From NCBI RefSeq assembly GCF_900129085.1, contig NZ_FQUF01000026.1, forward strand, positions 1 to 32,442: a stretch of 32,442 nucleotides of DNA. The letters run 5' to 3'. This stretch comes from Atopostipes suicloacalis DSM 15692 (GTDB lineage: Bacteria; Bacillota; Bacilli; Lactobacillales; Carnobacteriaceae_A). The position numbers and the translations under genes are program-made. Position 1 is the first letter of the stretch; every line of letters begins with the position of its first letter. The notes under the pieces are model-generated. The model ran no database searches and was not told the origin of the DNA. It was given only the letters and a program-made list of their open reading frames with translations. This document shows positions 9,862-17,024 of this stretch, piece by piece.

Positions 9862-10335
9862 ATGTTTTTATACTTAATTTTAACCATTATTCTCGTCACT
9901 ATTGATCAAATCACAAAGTATTTAACCGTACAAAATCTTGCATTATTTGAAGTAAAAGAAATTATACCCAAATTTCTATCCTTTACCTATATTCAAAACT
10001 CAGGAGCAGCGTGGAGTCTTTTAGAAGGTAAAATGTGGTTCTTTTATATCATTACATTGATTGTTATTGCCTTTCTTTTGTATTATTTATATACAGAAGG
10101 TAGGAAAGATAAAATTCTTGGAGTTATTTTATCCATTATTTTAGCAGGCACCCTTGGTAACTTTATTGATCGCGTTCTTTTTCAATACGTAGTCGATATG
10201 ATTAAATTAGAATTTATCAATTTTCCAATTTTTAACGTAGCAGATATGCTATTAACTATCGGAGTAGCAGTTTTACTTTTTTATACTATTTACGAAGAAA
10301 AAAATCCACGTCCAAGTGAGGGGGATATGAGATGA
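9862..10335 (+). CDS. lspA: Signal peptidase II (prolipoprotein signal peptidase)
   Basis: The 157-residue integral membrane aspartyl protease removes the signal peptide from lipoproteins after diacylglyceryl modification of the lipobox cysteine. Four hydrophobic segments are visible. The two family signatures are present: GNFIDR with Asp103, and FPIFNVAD with Asp128, the catalytic pair. TYIQNSGAAWS (42-52) is the conserved Asn-containing loop. The next gene starts at 10332, a four-base ATGA overlap, as in the common lspA-rluD arrangement. Substrates in this window would include the lipoproteins at 7782-9647 and 25365-26327. The first is encoded divergently next door. Confidence 0.96.
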   Translation: MFLYLILTIILVTIDQITKYLTVQNLALFEVKEIIPKFLSFTYIQNSGAAWSLLEGKMWFFYIITLIVIAFLLYYLYTEGRKDKILGVILSIILAGTLGNFIDRVLFQYVVDMIKLEFINFPIFNVADMLLTIGVAVLLFYTIYEEKNPRPSEGDMR

Positions 10336-11261
10336 CAAAAAACAATGAAAATATTGAAGAAATAATTACTTTAACAGTTCCAGTTGATGCAGGAAGAATT
10401 GATAAATACCTAGCCAATGAATTAGAAAATATGTCTCGTTCAAAAATTCAATTACTTATTGATGAACAGAATATACTTGTTAATGATGAACCGATTAAAT
10501 CAAATTATAAAGTTCAATCACAAGACGAGATTCAGATTTCTATCCCAGAACCAGAACCTATTGATGTAATTCCTGAAGATATACCATTAGAGATTATTTA
10601 TCAAGATGAAGACATTGCAGTAATTAATAAACCCCAAGGAATGGTCGTCCATCCAGCAGCGGGGCATAATCATGGAACCTTAGTCAATGCCTTATTGCAC
10701 CACATTAAAGATTTATCCGGAATAAATGGTAAAATACGACCAGGAATTGTGCATCGATTAGATAAAGATACTTCTGGAATACTAGTGATTGCAAAAAATG
10801 ACGAGGCTCATGTGAAGTTATCTGAGCAACTACAAGATAGAAGTATGCAAAGAAAGTATTGGGCGATTGTTCACGGAGTTTTATCGCATAATCATGGAAC
10901 AATTGATGCACCTATTGGAAGAGATCCAAAGAATAGACAACAATTTACTGTCGTAACTGGAGGAAAAGAGTCTATTTCTCATTTCCGAGTGCTCGAACGC
11001 TTTAAAGACTATTCATTATTAGAAGTATCGTTAGAAACAGGTCGTACCCATCAAATTCGAGTACATCTTAAATATATTAATTTTCCAATTGCAGGGGACG
11101 AAGTATACGGGCCAAAAAAGACATTAAAAGGAAATGGACAATTTCTGCACGCCCATACCGTAGAATTTACTCATCCAAGGACAGGGAATCTCATGCACTT
11201 TGAAGCAGAAGTACCCTCAACTTTCGAAGGTGCACTAGAGGAATTAAGATTAGATAGCTAA
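10332..11261 (+). CDS. RluD/RluA-family ribosomal large-subunit pseudouridine synthase
   Basis: The 309-residue RNA-modifying enzyme has an N-terminal S4 RNA-binding domain (about 18-78: DKYLANELENMSRSKIQ, then LVNDEPIKSNYKV). The catalytic domain carries INKPQGMVVHPAAG and the HRLDKDTSG motif with catalytic Asp144. GRTHQIRVHL closes the active site. The enzyme isomerises uridines in 23S rRNA. The position after lspA matches ylyB of Bacillus, but the exact target uridines cannot be read from sequence. The start overlaps the lspA stop by four bases, and GAGGGGGA lies upstream. A short, poor hairpin follows the stop. Confidence 0.92.
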   Translation: MTKNNENIEEIITLTVPVDAGRIDKYLANELENMSRSKIQLLIDEQNILVNDEPIKSNYKVQSQDEIQISIPEPEPIDVIPEDIPLEIIYQDEDIAVINKPQGMVVHPAAGHNHGTLVNALLHHIKDLSGINGKIRPGIVHRLDKDTSGILVIAKNDEAHVKLSEQLQDRSMQRKYWAIVHGVLSHNHGTIDAPIGRDPKNRQQFTVVTGGKESISHFRVLERFKDYSLLEVSLETGRTHQIRVHLKYINFPIAGDEVYGPKKTLKGNGQFLHAHTVEFTHPRTGNLMHFEAEVPSTFEGALEELRLDS

Positions 11262-11289
11262 CTGCATAATAATAGGTAAATAAAGGAAT

Positions 11290-11314
11290 TTAGGTCTCTA
11301 GACGAAAAACCTAA
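11290..11314 (+). terminator. Possible weak terminator after rluD
   Basis: TTAGGT and ACCTAA form a 6-bp stem with a 13-base loop, followed by GAAAATTTCTTTTA. The T run is neither immediate nor pure, so termination here would be partial at best. Confidence 0.3.
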
Positions 11315-11332
11315 GAAAATTTCTTTTATATC

Positions 11333-11361
11333 TTTACTTGTATAAACTATTATGCTAAAAT
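11333..11361 (+). promoter_or_regulatory. Promoter of rplS
   Basis: -35 TTTACT, a 17-base spacer and -10 TAAAAT with an upstream TGC (extended -10). The predicted transcript carries a leader of about 85 bases before rplS. Confidence 0.6.
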
Positions 11362-11365
11362 TACT

Positions 11366-11451
11366 TGTCGAGTGGGTTATTCCACTTAATCATGCAATAT
11401 TCCGCTGGGACTTATGCACCTATGAATGTTGTACGTGAGAGGAGCAGAAAA
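11366..11451 (+). promoter_or_regulatory. L19-type ribosomal protein leader
   Basis: The untranslated leader contains a first hairpin, AGTGG with CCACT around 11371-11386. In a second, CTTATGCAC (11411-11419) pairs with GTACGTGAG (11431-11439) with one mismatch and abuts the AGGAG Shine-Dalgarno (11440-11444). The CCGCTGGGACTTATGCACC segment and its placement before rplS look like the Firmicutes L19 leader, thought to let L19 limit its own synthesis. The assignment is from memory of that family, without a covariance search. Confidence 0.6.
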
Positions 11452-11802
11452 ATGAATCCATTAATTGAATCAATTACAAAGGAACAATTACGTACGGATC
11501 TACCAGATTTTAAAGCTGGAGATACTGTTCGTGTTCACGCACGAATTGTTGAAGGAGATCGCGAACGTATTCAAATCTTTGAAGGCGTAGTAATTAAACG
11601 TCGTGGTGCTGGAATAAGCGAATCTTATACAGTTCGTAAGATTTCTAATGGTGTCGGTGTTGAACGTACCTTCCCATTACATTCACCTCGTGTTGCTGAA
11701 ATTGAAGTTACACGTCATGGTCGTGTCCGTCGTGCAAAATTATACTACTTACGTAGTCGTCATGGACGTGCTGCACGAATTACTGAACGTCGTTCAAACT
11801 AA
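11452..11802 (+). CDS. rplS: 50S ribosomal protein L19
   Basis: The 116-residue basic protein matches L19 over its whole length: [18 protein letters not shown] at the start, [20 protein letters not shown], a central [13 protein letters not shown], and [17 protein letters not shown] near the end. L19 lies at the 30S-50S interface. The start at 11452 is chosen because AGGAG sits seven bases upstream and L19 proteins begin with this sequence. The open frame extends 29 codons further upstream, but that part is the structured leader. It is transcribed alone, with its own promoter and terminator. Confidence 0.97.
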   Translation: MNPLIESITKEQLRTDLPDFKAGDTVRVHARIVEGDRERIQIFEGVVIKRRGAGISESYTVRKISNGVGVERTFPLHSPRVAEIEVTRHGRVRRAKLYYLRSRHGRAARITERRSN

Positions 11803-11814
11803 TTAAGATTATTG

Positions 11815-11848
11815 AAGCTCTTGTTGAAAAGCAAGGGCTTTTTTCTTT
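11815..11848 (+). terminator. Terminator of rplS
   Basis: AAGCTCTTG (11815-11823) pairs with CAAGGGCTT (11832-11840) over nine base pairs including one G-U, followed by TTTTCTTT. Confidence 0.85.
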
Positions 11849-11917
11849 ACAATAGAGTTAAGCGATTTTATTTTTAATCGGACAAGTATACAACAGATTA
11901 AAAGATTCACTAGTATT

Positions 11918-11947
11918 TTTTCATTTTCTACATATTTTAGATATACT
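11918..11947 (+). promoter_or_regulatory. Candidate promoter of the 11979 gene
   Basis: TTTTCA, an 18-base spacer and TATACT, ending 31 bases before the start codon. Confidence 0.4.
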
Positions 11948-11978
11948 AATACATAGAATATTACATTGGAGGATTGCC

Positions 11979-12467
11979 ATGAGCGAATTAACAGATAAGT
12001 TTATACAAGAAGCAGAAAGAAAAAATGTAAAGTTCAATGCTAGAGAGATGGAGAGACCACTCAAAGATAAAGAAGGAAATGAAGTGGCTCACAAACAAGT
12101 TATTTTGCAAACTGCACTACAAGTCGATCAAAATAAGGTTGTCCCATGTGCTGTAGTCTTACATGATGATGATAAATTAGAATATATTAATTATCAAATG
12201 AACTATAATCGAATTGGACTTGTTACAGACCGAAATGAACTACCAAACATTTTAGAAAAAATAAATGAATTAAATGGAATGAAATCAGGTTATTATCACT
12301 TTGTAGTAAATCCTGATGGAGAGTTACACATGCGAAATTTAGGAATAATGGGAAATGATCCAACCCCTGCAATTAGTACCTTTATTCATGGAGGTAGGAT
12401 TTTAAGACTTGTTATGGCTGAATTGAGAGAATTAAAAGGGATAGATCTATCTACCCGACTTGATTAA
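11979..12467 (+). CDS. Uncharacterised small soluble protein
   Basis: I do not recognise this 162-residue protein with confidence. It has no signal peptide or membrane segment. The pattern is alpha/beta: an N-terminal helix (3-14), beta strands around VILQTALQV and VVPCAVVLH, a loop NYNRIGL, a helix LPNILEKINELN, then strands GYYHFVVNPDGELHMR and a C-terminal helix. This alternation is reminiscent of the YbjN/type III-chaperone-like fold, but that is only a visual impression. TTGGAGG gives a strong Shine-Dalgarno. It is monocistronic, with its own terminator, between rplS and tag, so the neighbours say little about its role. Confidence 0.75.
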   Translation: MSELTDKFIQEAERKNVKFNAREMERPLKDKEGNEVAHKQVILQTALQVDQNKVVPCAVVLHDDDKLEYINYQMNYNRIGLVTDRNELPNILEKINELNGMKSGYYHFVVNPDGELHMRNLGIMGNDPTPAISTFIHGGRILRLVMAELRELKGIDLSTRLD

Positions 12468-12487
12468 TTAAATCTTACAGTAAAATG

Positions 12488-12530
12488 AGAACTTACTTCT
12501 TCGATTTCTGATGTAGTAGGTTCTTTTTTG
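12488..12530 (+). terminator. Terminator of the 11979 gene
   Basis: AGAACTTACT (12488-12497) pairs with AGTAGGTTCT (12515-12524) over ten base pairs with one G-U, followed by a T run. Confidence 0.85.
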
Positions 12531-12579
12531 TTGTTTAACTAAGTTTGTTAAATGAGAGTAGAAAGAATTGAGGAAACGC

Positions 12580-13137
12580 ATGAAAAAGAAAGAAATAACC
12601 CGCTGTGAATGGGTACAAAATAAACCTGATTATTATATGGATTATCATGATAATATTTGGGGAAAACCAGAATACGAGGACCAAGAATTATTTAAATGGT
12701 TAAGCCTTGAAATTTTTCACATTGGTTTATCTTGGCAGTTGGTCTTATCAAAATATGACCAATTTATGGCGGCATTTGATGATTTTGATATTCAAACAGT
12801 TGCTGCCTATGATGAAGATAAAGTGACCGAGCTTATGGAAAACGAAGGAATTATACGTTACCGGCGTAAAATAGAAGCAATCATTCATAACGCCAGACAG
12901 GTTCTAGATATTCAAAATGAATTTGGACATTTTTCTGAATATATATGGCAATTTACAAATCATAAACAAATAATCAATCATTTAAATATACGCTTAACAA
13001 AAAGCCCTTTGAGTGATCAAGTAACCAAAGATTTGAAAAAGAGAGGGTTTATGTTTATAGGATCAGTCACCATCTATTCATATCTTCAAGCGATTGGAAT
13101 CATTAATGATCATGATTTGACGTGTGATTTTCGATAA
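12580..13137 (+). CDS. tag: DNA-3-methyladenine glycosylase I (Tag)
   Basis: The 185-residue base-excision glycosylase removes 3-methyladenine from alkylated DNA. It shows the Tag layout: CEWV with the first zinc-ligand Cys, YHDNIWG, the LEIFHIGLSW motif holding the conserved Glu, a helix-hairpin-helix region, GFMFIGSVTIYSYLQAIG, and the C-terminal zinc pair in HDLTC. The start ATG 12580 is preferred over an in-frame TTG at 12568 because TTGAGG (12568-12573) then acts as Shine-Dalgarno. The residue before IGLSW is His, where many homologues have Gln-Ala. No T-rich terminator follows. A second, unrelated alkylbase glycosylase occurs at 28278. Confidence 0.92.
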   Translation: MKKKEITRCEWVQNKPDYYMDYHDNIWGKPEYEDQELFKWLSLEIFHIGLSWQLVLSKYDQFMAAFDDFDIQTVAAYDEDKVTELMENEGIIRYRRKIEAIIHNARQVLDIQNEFGHFSEYIWQFTNHKQIINHLNIRLTKSPLSDQVTKDLKKRGFMFIGSVTIYSYLQAIGIINDHDLTCDFR

Positions 13138-13139
13138 AA

Positions 13140-13172
13140 ATTCATTGTTTGCTTATCCCTTAAACAATGAAT
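13140..13172. repeat. Perfect 11-bp inverted repeat between tag and the amylase gene
   Basis: ATTCATTGTTT (13140-13150) and AAACAATGAAT (13162-13172) are perfectly complementary around an 11-base loop, starting three bases after the tag stop. On the plus strand no T run follows. On the minus strand it is followed by TTTTT. It may be a weak terminator, an mRNA-stabilising stem for tag, or an operator upstream of the amylase promoter. Confidence 0.6.
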
Positions 13173-13206
13173 AAAAGAACCTATTAAGATAGAACAGAGA
13201 AAAGAA

Positions 13207-13215
13207 TGGTATAAT
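13207..13215 (+). promoter_or_regulatory. Extended -10 promoter of the amylase gene
   Basis: TGG plus a consensus TATAAT lies 34 bases before the ATG. No good -35 is present, consistent with an extended -10 type. Confidence 0.5.
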
Positions 13216-13248
13216 AATTGAAAGATTGAAAAGCAAGGGGATGTAGAG

Positions 13249-14700
13249 ATGGGAAATAACGTAATGCTACAAGCATTTGAGTGGAACTTAGAAAACAATG
13301 GAAAGCTTTATGTCCAATTAAAAGAAGAAGCAAAACAGTTAAAAGAATATGGATTTGATGCTCTTTGGCTGCCACCTATGTTTAAAGGAACAGGACAAGA
13401 AGATGTAGGTTATGGTGTTTATGATCTTTATGATCTAGGCGAATTTGATCAAAAAGGAACGGTTCGTACAAAATATGGAACTTTAGATGAGTTAAGAGAA
13501 TTAATTGATGAACTTCATAAAAATAAAATAAAAGTCTATGCAGATGTTGTTTTAAATCATAAAGCAGGAGCGGACTTTTCTGAAGAATTTCAAGCGATTC
13601 AAGTGGATGAAGAGGATCGCACCAAAGAAATTTCTGATGTGCACAATATTGAAGGTTGGACAGGTTTTAACTTTCCTGGAAGAAACCAAAAATATTCGGA
13701 TTTCGAGTGGAACTTTCAGCATTTTTCGGGTGTCGATTATGATCAAAAATCAGCTACGGATGGTATTTTTAAAATTGTTGGAGAAAATAAACAATGGGCA
13801 GATGGTGTATCAGAAGAAAAAGGAAATTATGACTATTTAATGTTTGCAGATATTGACCATAAACACCCAGACGTACAAAAAGAATTACTAAACTGGGGCG
13901 AATGGTTTGTGAGTTTTCTTGAGATAGACGGTATGCGTTTTGATGCTTTAAAACATATTGATACGAGTTTTATTGAACGTTTTATTAAACATATCGAAGA
14001 AAAAGTAGATCGAGATTTTTATTTTTTTGGAGAATATTGGGTTTACGAAGAAAGTAAAAAAAGTAAATACTTATATGAGACAAAATATCACACAGATTTA
14101 TTTGATGTAGCTTTTCATTACAATATGGTTGAAGCTTCAGAAGATAGTGCAAATTATGATATTCGAACAATATTTGACGGAACACTAACGAAAGAGCATC
14201 CAATGTTGTCTGTTACTTTTGTCGATAACCACGATAGTCAACCGGGACAATCACTGGAATCTTTTGTAGATGCTTGGTTTAAAAAAATTGCTTACGGACT
14301 TATTTTATTAAGAAAAGATGGTTATCCATGTGTATTTTATGGCGATTACTATGGGATTAATGTCGAGCATCCAATCGAGGGTCATAAAGACATGATTGAT
14401 CAGTTGCTTCAAATTCGGAAACAATACGCTTATGGGAAGCAAGATACCTATATGGAAAATGAAGATCTGATGGGTTGGGTACGGCATGGAGATGAAAAAC
14501 ATCCAGGTTCTCTGGCTGTTGTTGTGTCAACAGGGAACAAAGGAGTATTGCCCATGTTTGTCGGAGAAGATCAAGCTGGGAAAACATATACCGAGCTAAC
14601 CAATGATAATACTGATGAAATTGAGATTAACGAAAAGGGATTTGGCGAGTTCGAAGTAGGACCTGGTACCTTATCCTGTTGGGCAGAAAAAATAGAATAA
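13249..14700 (+). CDS. Intracellular alpha-amylase, glycoside hydrolase family 13
   Basis: The 483-residue enzyme starts MLQAFEW, typical of bacterial GH13 subfamily 5 amylases, with no signal peptide, so it acts in the cytoplasm on alpha-1,4-glucans such as glycogen or imported maltodextrins. GH13 regions: DVVLNHKAG (region I), GMRFDALKHI with nucleophile Asp232 (II), FFGEYW with acid/base Glu262 (III), and FVDNHDSQ with Asp329 (IV). The C-terminal beta domain ends GPGTLSCWA. AAGGGG gives the ribosome site. It is a single-gene unit with a strong terminator shared with pepA. No sugar transporter or regulator is adjacent. Confidence 0.93.
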   Translation: MGNNVMLQAFEWNLENNGKLYVQLKEEAKQLKEYGFDALWLPPMFKGTGQEDVGYGVYDLYDLGEFDQKGTVRTKYGTLDELRELIDELHKNKIKVYADVVLNHKAGADFSEEFQAIQVDEEDRTKEISDVHNIEGWTGFNFPGRNQKYSDFEWNFQHFSGVDYDQKSATDGIFKIVGENKQWADGVSEEKGNYDYLMFADIDHKHPDVQKELLNWGEWFVSFLEIDGMRFDALKHIDTSFIERFIKHIEEKVDRDFYFFGEYWVYEESKKSKYLYETKYHTDLFDVAFHYNMVEASEDSANYDIRTIFDGTLTKEHPMLSVTFVDNHDSQPGQSLESFVDAWFKKIAYGLILLRKDGYPCVFYGDYYGINVEHPIEGHKDMIDQLLQIRKQYAYGKQDTYMENEDLMGWVRHGDEKHPGSLAVVVSTGNKGVLPMFVGEDQAGKTYTELTNDNTDEIEINEKGFGEFEVGPGTLSCWAEKIE

Positions 14701-14704
14701 AAAG

Positions 14705-14746
14705 AAACTTCTCTAGAAAACAATTGAAATCTAGAGAAGTTTTTTT
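14705..14746. terminator. Bidirectional terminator between the amylase gene and pepA
   Basis: AAACTTCTCTAGA (14705-14717) and TCTAGAGAAGTTT (14730-14742) form a perfect 13-bp stem, with T runs on the plus strand and CTTTT on the minus side. Confidence 0.9.
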
Positions 14747-14756
14747 AAAATGAATA

Positions 14757-16193
14757 TTATTTAATGTTTTTTACAAATTCATAAAGTGTTTTTACTGGAA
14801 TACCGGATGCACCTTTAGGTAGATATTTATTTCCTTTCGAACTGGCATAAGAAGTTCCGGCAATATCTAAATGAACCCAAGGAACGTCTTCGACAAAATA
14901 TTCTAAAAATGCGGCAGCAAAAATTGTACCTGCACCAACAAAATTTTTAGAGCTATTAACTAAATCCGCATGATTCCCTTTTATTTTTTCTCTGAATTCT
15001 GGCGTGATTGGTAGTTGCCACATGTCTTCTCCTGCTGTTTTTGATGCTTTAGTGACATCATCTAGTAAGGTTTGGTTATTTGTCATTGCACCTGTAATGT
15101 TTGGTCCGAGTGCAGCAATTACAGCTCCTGTAAGAGTAGCCGCATCAATAATATATTTTGAATTTAATTTAGTTGCTGCATAATATAAAACATCGGCTAA
15201 CACAAGACGACCTTCTGCGTCTGTATTCATCACTTCAATGGTCGTTCCTTTTAAGGTTTCGATAATATCTCCATTTTTAAAAGCTTCACCTGAAATTAAG
15301 TTTTCAGTTGCGCCAATAACAGCCACTACGTTTTGTTGGATATTATTTGAAGCTATGGCATGTAAAGCACCAATCATTGCACCAGCACCTGCCATATCCG
15401 TCATCATCGTAGCCATTCCTTTTGCGGATTTTATAGCATATCCACCACTGTCATAAGTTACTCCTTTACCTACTAAGGAAATGACAGGTTCTTTGTCTCC
15501 AAGAGGTAAATATTTTAAAACTAACATTCGAGGCTCTTTAGCAGAACCTTGAGAAACAGCTAATAAAGCTTCCGCACCAAGTTCTTCTAAAGCTTGTTTA
15601 TCAAAGATTTCTACTTCAACGTTTGAATCTTTAAATAAATCAGTTGCTTTGTCAGCTAGGGTTTCAGGATATAAATCATTAGCAGGAGTATTGACTAAAT
15701 CTCTTGTCACATTAACAGCCTCTAAGAGATGAACGGTTTCTTCAATGACTTCCTCTGCATTATTTAAATCGGTCTGTAAGCTTACATGAGCTAAACTATA
15801 GTTTGTCTTATCCTTTTTATACGCATCAAACGAATAATTTGCTTGTAAAAATCCTTCTGTTATTCCTTGAAGTGTATCTTTTTCATTTACTGCATTATAT
15901 GTAGGAATCTGAACAGAAGTAGATTCAATTTTATGTTCATTTAATACTTGTGCTGCTGTATTCGCAGCTTCGACATAATGATCTCTGGACAGCTGATTCT
16001 CTTGGCCAAGTCCTACAACTATTACATTATCTGTATTGGGTCCTAAATAAACAAATTTCTCGTTCAGCTGGCCTTTGAAATGAAACTGATTTAATGCATA
16101 CTGTGTGGTTTCATCCGTAAGCATCTCTAATTTAGTTCCTTCTGGGACGAAGTAAACAGTCGTACTGAGTTGTTCTCCAACATTTATTTTCAT
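14757..16193 (-). CDS. pepA: Leucyl aminopeptidase, M17 family
   Basis: The 478-residue cytosolic dimetallo-aminopeptidase releases N-terminal residues from peptides. All M17 active-site residues are in place and at the spacing of E. coli PepA: Lys243, Asp248 (YDSGG), Lys255, Asp266, Asp325 and Glu327 with Arg329 in NTDAEGRL. The N-terminal macrodomain-like region (1-150) is shorter and more diverged. The start ATG 16193 is chosen since GAGGAG lies seven bases before it. The in-frame TTG at 16208 overlaps that ribosome site. It is transcribed alone, convergent with the amylase gene and divergent from the 16257 gene. Confidence 0.93.
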   Translation of the reverse strand: MKINVGEQLSTTVYFVPEGTKLEMLTDETTQYALNQFHFKGQLNEKFVYLGPNTDNVIVVGLGQENQLSRDHYVEAANTAAQVLNEHKIESTSVQIPTYNAVNEKDTLQGITEGFLQANYSFDAYKKDKTNYSLAHVSLQTDLNNAEEVIEETVHLLEAVNVTRDLVNTPANDLYPETLADKATDLFKDSNVEVEIFDKQALEELGAEALLAVSQGSAKEPRMLVLKYLPLGDKEPVISLVGKGVTYDSGGYAIKSAKGMATMMTDMAGAGAMIGALHAIASNNIQQNVVAVIGATENLISGEAFKNGDIIETLKGTTIEVMNTDAEGRLVLADVLYYAATKLNSKYIIDAATLTGAVIAALGPNITGAMTNNQTLLDDVTKASKTAGEDMWQLPITPEFREKIKGNHADLVNSSKNFVGAGTIFAAAFLEYFVEDVPWVHLDIAGTSYASSKGNKYLPKGASGIPVKTLYEFVKNIK

Positions 16194-16256
16194 CTCTATA
16201 CTCCTCAAATTTATATTTAATATTAAAAAATAATTAGATATATTATAACAAATCTA

Positions 16257-16970
16257 ATGGGAATCTCCAAAAATATAAAGTATTTTAAGAATAATTATCT
16301 TTTTAAACAGATATTTAGTAGAATGATTAAGAAGAAGAATATAGAGGATGATAAAGTGGATAATTATAAAAAAGATGAAGAGATGAATATTGATACAACT
16401 GGTTTAATTGATTGGCCTCACGGTGTAAATTTAGATTATTTTCGAACAGAATCAACCTCCTATAAAGATTTGGATCGTTTTATTCATTCGTATGTTCAAT
16501 TAGATAATCCATATTTAGTTGATTTTGGAAGTGGTAAGGGAAGAATCGTTTTTTACTTTAACCATGAATTAGATATTCCTACCACGGCAATTGAAGTCAA
16601 CCGGGTAGCTTTTAGTTATTTGCAGAAAAACTATATAAAATACCAAGAAAAATTTCCCGAAAAAGCACATAAATTAACAATTTTAGAAGAAAAAGCAGAA
16701 GATTACCAGGTAAAAAAAGAAGACAATATTTTTTATTTTTTTAATCCTTTTACCTTAAAAATATTTAAAAAAGTCATTCGACAGATAGAGCATTCCTTAA
16801 GAGAATACCCGCGAGAAGCAGATATTATTTTGTACTATCCAGGATACGATTATACCTTCTATTTAGAAAAATATTCGATGTTTGGTCTTATTCAAACCAT
16901 TAAAACCCCTATGTATCCAGTAAATAATCGGGAATGTTTTAAGGTGTTTCGATATATTCCAAAGAAATAA
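16257..16970 (+). CDS. Probable SAM-dependent methyltransferase (start uncertain)
   Basis: The product is up to 237 residues. A class I methyltransferase motif I, LVDFGSGKGR (87-96), is followed by an acidic strand end AIEVN, and FYFFNPF lies where the family has its motif IV. The substrate is unknown. The N-terminal 30 residues are basic and of low complexity. ATG 16257 has no Shine-Dalgarno and TATTAT (16241-16246) just upstream would leave almost no leader. GTG 16356, with AGAGG before it, would give 204 residues and keep the whole catalytic domain. It converges on the ABC operon and shares a terminator that begins at its stop codon. Confidence 0.7.
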   Translation: MGISKNIKYFKNNYLFKQIFSRMIKKKNIEDDKVDNYKKDEEMNIDTTGLIDWPHGVNLDYFRTESTSYKDLDRFIHSYVQLDNPYLVDFGSGKGRIVFYFNHELDIPTTAIEVNRVAFSYLQKNYIKYQEKFPEKAHKLTILEEKAEDYQVKKEDNIFYFFNPFTLKIFKKVIRQIEHSLREYPREADIILYYPGYDYTFYLEKYSMFGLIQTIKTPMYPVNNRECFKVFRYIPKK

Positions 16971-17024
16971 ATAAACAAAGCTTTCCTTCAAAGACTAAAA
17001 CACGAAGAAAAGCTTTGTTTTTAT
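16971..17024. terminator. Bidirectional terminator filling the gap between convergent stops
   Basis: ATAAACAAAGCTTT (16971-16984) pairs with AAAGCTTTGTTTTTAT (17009-17024), with further CTTC/GAAG pairing inside. It occupies the entire 54 bases between the methyltransferase stop and the permease stop. Confidence 0.85.
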
